Assembly: GCA_964388495.1 (NCBI GenBank)
Contig: CAYMAT010000038.1
Location: forward strand, 1-13,292
Reading direction: 5' to 3'
Source: CAYMAT01 sp964388495
Lineage (GTDB): Bacteria > Patescibacteriota > Gracilibacteria > Peribacterales > Peribacteraceae
Length of the DNA stretch: 13,292 nt
Part shown: piece by piece, positions 12,053-13,292 of the stretch
How positions within the stretch are numbered: position 1 is the first letter of the stretch
How the letters are laid out: each line of letters opens with the position of its first letter
Translations under genes and position numbers: made by a program
The notes under the pieces: model-generated
The model's input: the letters and a program-made list of their open reading frames with translations, nothing else
Told to the model about the DNA's origin: nothing
Database searches by the model: none

Positions 12053-12083
12053 CCCACCCTCAAAAGTGGGTGGGGATTTTTTT
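12053..12083 (+). terminator. Intrinsic terminator
   Basis: CCCACCC (12053-12059), loop TCAAAAGT, GGGTGGG (12068-12074), then GA and seven T (12077-12083). It is the only classical GC stem plus T-tract in the window. It ends the transcript from 11678 rather than any gene. Confidence 0.85.
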
Positions 12084-12090
12084 ATGAAGG

Positions 12091-12171
12091 GACCGGGGTG
12101 ACCGACGTGACCGACGTGACCGGGGTGACCGACGTGACCGAGGTGACCGGGGGGACCGAGGGGGCCGAGAC
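12091..12171. repeat. Tandem 9-bp repeat, about nine units
   Basis: Nine consecutive 9-mers with consensus GACCGNSGT: four kinds of unit (GACCGACGT, GACCGGGGT, GACCGAGGT, GACCGGGGG) and a degenerate end. It has the same word as the arms of the hairpin at 131-213. It follows the terminator and lies well upstream of gmk. It is open in the gmk frame, but no start there is plausible. Confidence 0.8.
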
Positions 12172-12375
12172 AGAAAACAATGAACAAAAACTGTTCGAGG
12201 AGGGGCCGCGCCGCCAGGGGGGTGTTGGGGGAGGCTCTGCTTGCGTCCTGAGCTTGTCGAAGGACGCCTCGACGAGCCGACTCGCTCGAATGCGGGGAGG
12301 CGAGGAGACACAGAGCCGAGCGGAGGAGTGTTGGCGGCGCAAGCGCTTGGCTCCACCTTGTCGCCACAAGGTGGA
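12172..12375. repeat. GC-rich gap with nested palindromes upstream of gmk
   Basis: GCGCCGCCA (12209-12217) can pair with TGGCGGCGC (12332-12340). Inside lies GCGTCCT (12243-12249) with AGGACGC (12261-12267) around GAGCTTGTCGA, a palindrome type that recurs across many unrelated bacterial genomes (it translates as PELVEG or LSKD). Next to gmk, CCACCTTGT (12353-12361) and ACAAGGTGG (12366-12374) form a perfect 9-bp stem with a 4-nt loop. I see no gene in this stretch. Confidence 0.6.
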
Positions 12376-12400
12376 AAAGAAGTACTGTGCACAGTACCAT
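12372..12400 (+). promoter_or_regulatory. Possible gmk promoter with a perfect 16-bp palindrome (operator?)
   Basis: TGGAAA (12372-12377), 17 bp, TACCAT (12395-12400), 6 nt before the gmk ATG. GTACTGTGCACAGTAC (12382-12397) is a perfect palindrome that fills the spacer and covers the start of the -10. It could be the site of a dimeric repressor. As RNA it would have no loop, so a DNA site is likelier. Confidence 0.4.
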
Positions 12401-12406
12401 TCACGC

Positions 12407-13000
12407 ATGACCGCCAAAATCTCAGCCGGCAAACTGGTCCTCATCATTGGACCCAGTGGAGTAGGAAAGAGCGTCATTTTAAAGAGCCTGCGGCAGAATC
12501 ATCCGGAGTTTCACTTTCCGCGCTCGGCAACCACGCGCGCAAAGCGCGAGGGCGAGGGCGACGATTTGTACCGTTTTGTGAGCGATGCGGAATTCGACAA
12601 GCTTCTGCACGAAGGCAAAGTGCTGGAATGGGCGGTGGTGCACGCAGGCGCACGATACGGAACACTGAGCGACGAGATCATCCCGTACATCGAGCAAGGG
12701 AAGACGGTGATCCGCGAAGTGGATGTGCAGGGGTTCGTGAGCATCCTCAATAACCCGATGTTCGCGGATGGGACCGCACAGTACCGTATGCAGTCCATCT
12801 TCATTTTGCCCGAGAGTAAGGAGCAGCTGATCGAACACATCCGTAAGCGCGCGCCCATGAGCAAGGACGAGATGGACCGCCGGCTCCTGAGCATGACCAA
12901 AGAACTGGAATACGCGGATCACTGCACGGCAAAAGTGATCAACCGCGAGGGCCAGATGGATGCGGCGATCGCGGAGGTGGAAAACCTGATCGCAGGCTAA
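12407..13000 (+). CDS. gmk: Guanylate kinase
   Basis: The 197-residue enzyme converts GMP to GDP with ATP. It has the P-loop GPSGVGKS at 15-22, the GMP-binding region SATTRAKREGEGDDLYRF (40-57), EWAVVHAGARYGT (74-86) and REVDVQGF (103-110), and a C-terminal lid and tail with RKRAPMSKDEMDRRL. The family's usual length is about 200. The frame is open far upstream (to 11948), but that stretch is repeats and a terminator. ATG at 12407 gives the normal short N-terminus before the P-loop. No Shine-Dalgarno sequence is seen; a possible promoter with a palindrome lies just upstream. It converges with the next gene with no gap: its TAA ends at 13000 and the neighbour's stop starts at 13001. Confidence 0.94.
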   Translation: MTAKISAGKLVLIIGPSGVGKSVILKSLRQNHPEFHFPRSATTRAKREGEGDDLYRFVSDAEFDKLLHEGKVLEWAVVHAGARYGTLSDEIIPYIEQGKTVIREVDVQGFVSILNNPMFADGTAQYRMQSIFILPESKEQLIEHIRKRAPMSKDEMDRRLLSMTKELEYADHCTAKVINREGQMDAAIAEVENLIAG

Positions 13001-13291
13001 TTAAGCCACCTTCCTGCGTCCAATACCTTTGGGCCTAGGATCTTTTTTGAGGACGACTCCCAGAATGTGGCGGTTGTAGAGCGCGATAATCTCTTCCAGA
13101 TACTGAGCGCTTTCAATGCCGTGCTCGTCCTGTAAAAGGGCAAGTTTCTGTTTTTCTTGCACACTCAAGTAATCCCTAATCTGCGGCTCAAGCGAAAGAA
13201 TGTCGTGAGCGTCGCCTGCGGTGAAGCCATTGTACATGGTGTGAATGTGATTAAAGACATGGACGTAAACCCTATATATATTGTACAACAT
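13001..13291 (-). CDS. Hypothetical small protein (96 or 78 aa), start near window edge
   Basis: The downstream part (from residue 19) reads as a soluble helical protein: MYNGFTAGDAHDILSLEPQI, then a charged helix (QEKQKLALLQDEHG) and a basic tail (KKDPRPKGIGRRKVA). No family is recognised and there is no Cys, membrane segment or signal peptide. Two starts are possible. ATG at 13291 adds 18 residues (MLYNIYRVYVHVFNHIHT) that look unlike the rest. ATG at 13237 leaves a -10-like TACAAT (13280-13285) upstream at a sensible distance and is my preference. The true 5' region may lie outside the window. Its stop abuts the gmk stop. Confidence 0.6.
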   Translation of the reverse strand: MLYNIYRVYVHVFNHIHTMYNGFTAGDAHDILSLEPQIRDYLSVQEKQKLALLQDEHGIESAQYLEEIIALYNRHILGVVLKKDPRPKGIGRRKVA

Positions 13292-13292
13292 T

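Larger units (their letters stand above)
11678..12083 (+). ncRNA. Candidate structured non-coding RNA, about 400 nt, unknown class
   Basis: The span runs from a strong promoter to an intrinsic terminator and has no credible ORF. Stems seen: a 24-nt arm (11737-11760) pairing with 11807-11833 with one bulge and few mismatches, enclosing GCAGT/ACTGC (11766-11770, 11794-11798) and CTCCA/TGGAG (11773-11777, 11782-11786); TGCTCCCTG (11920-11928) with CAGGGAGCA (12016-12024), enclosing AGCCCGA/TCGGGCT (11942-11948, 11959-11965) and GGCGC/GCGCC (11989-11993, 12005-12009); and GCAGC/GCTGC (12026-12030, 12038-12042). Alternative pairings exist (TTCTCCC 11694-11700 with GGGAGAA 11745-11751; GCTCCCT with 11938-11944). 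I found no hallmark of RNase P RNA, tmRNA, SRP RNA or 5S rRNA. Confidence 0.5.

Noticed and set aside
11678..12083. tmRNA or RNase P RNA as identity of the candidate RNA
   Set aside because: GGGGTCGACGGC recalls the tmRNA 5' region, but no T-arm, CCA-like 3' end or tag with stop follows. The RNase P GAGGAAAGTCC core is absent.
11948..12406. N-terminal extension of guanylate kinase by 153 codons
   Set aside because: It would translate an intrinsic terminator, a 9-bp tandem array and palindromes. The enzyme is complete from 12407.
1..13292. TGA recoded as Gly or Trp (Gracilibacteria/Mycoplasma type)
   Set aside because: Genes end properly at TGA (rnc, the first VirB2-like gene, the EF-Tu-like gene), Trp is TGG, and no conserved frame is broken by TGA.

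Overview
The window reads as chromosomal DNA of a small-genome bacterium, most likely from the Candidate Phyla Radiation (Patescibacteria), possibly the Peregrinibacteria/Peribacteria side. This placement is inferred from gene content and order: rpmF-nusB-rnc in a row, a short stand-alone EF-Tu-domain-2-like protein, VirB2/TrbC-like multi-membrane-segment proteins, and a short GT35 phosphorylase. TGA acts as a normal stop and no gene needs it as a sense codon, which argues against the recoded Gracilibacteria/Absconditabacteria. I see no tRNA, rRNA, CRISPR array, transposase or phage gene.

Layout. The window opens with the tail of rpsJ (+), which converges on a minus-strand block: rpmF, nusB and rnc, preceded by a BI-1 family membrane protein. 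A plus-strand pair follows (2496-4153): two proteins of almost equal length, each with a signal peptide and three VirB2-like two-helix modules, coupled by an ATGA overlap. They converge on a minus-strand operon (EF-Tu-like protein, a 53-residue Cys-rich protein overlapping it by ATGA, then folP). Next are divergent genes for a GT35 alpha-glucan phosphorylase (-) and a phosphogluco/phosphomannomutase (+), which together would turn alpha-glucan into glucose-6-phosphate. The 3' end of the mutase gene, with its downstream gap, is tandemly duplicated (2 x 219 bp). The second copy ends in a promoter for a 50-residue glycine-zipper microprotein. Then come an Ala/Pro/Gln-rich hypothetical protein (-), a 64-residue hypothetical (+), a type I asparaginase homologue with changed catalytic residues (-), a gene-free stretch of about 900 bp, guanylate kinase (+), and a small hypothetical gene (-).

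What stands out. (1) The gene-free stretch holds a strong promoter (11643-11671), several well-paired stems and an intrinsic terminator (12053-12083), so it probably makes a structured RNA of about 400 nt that I cannot assign to a known class. (2) Almost every sizeable intergenic gap carries a long imperfect inverted repeat made of short degenerate tandem words, with a different word at nearly every site. (3) At least six genes have a -10 box 6-9 nt before the start codon, which suggests leaderless mRNAs. (4) The paired triple-module VirB2-like proteins look like a dedicated envelope component of unknown job.
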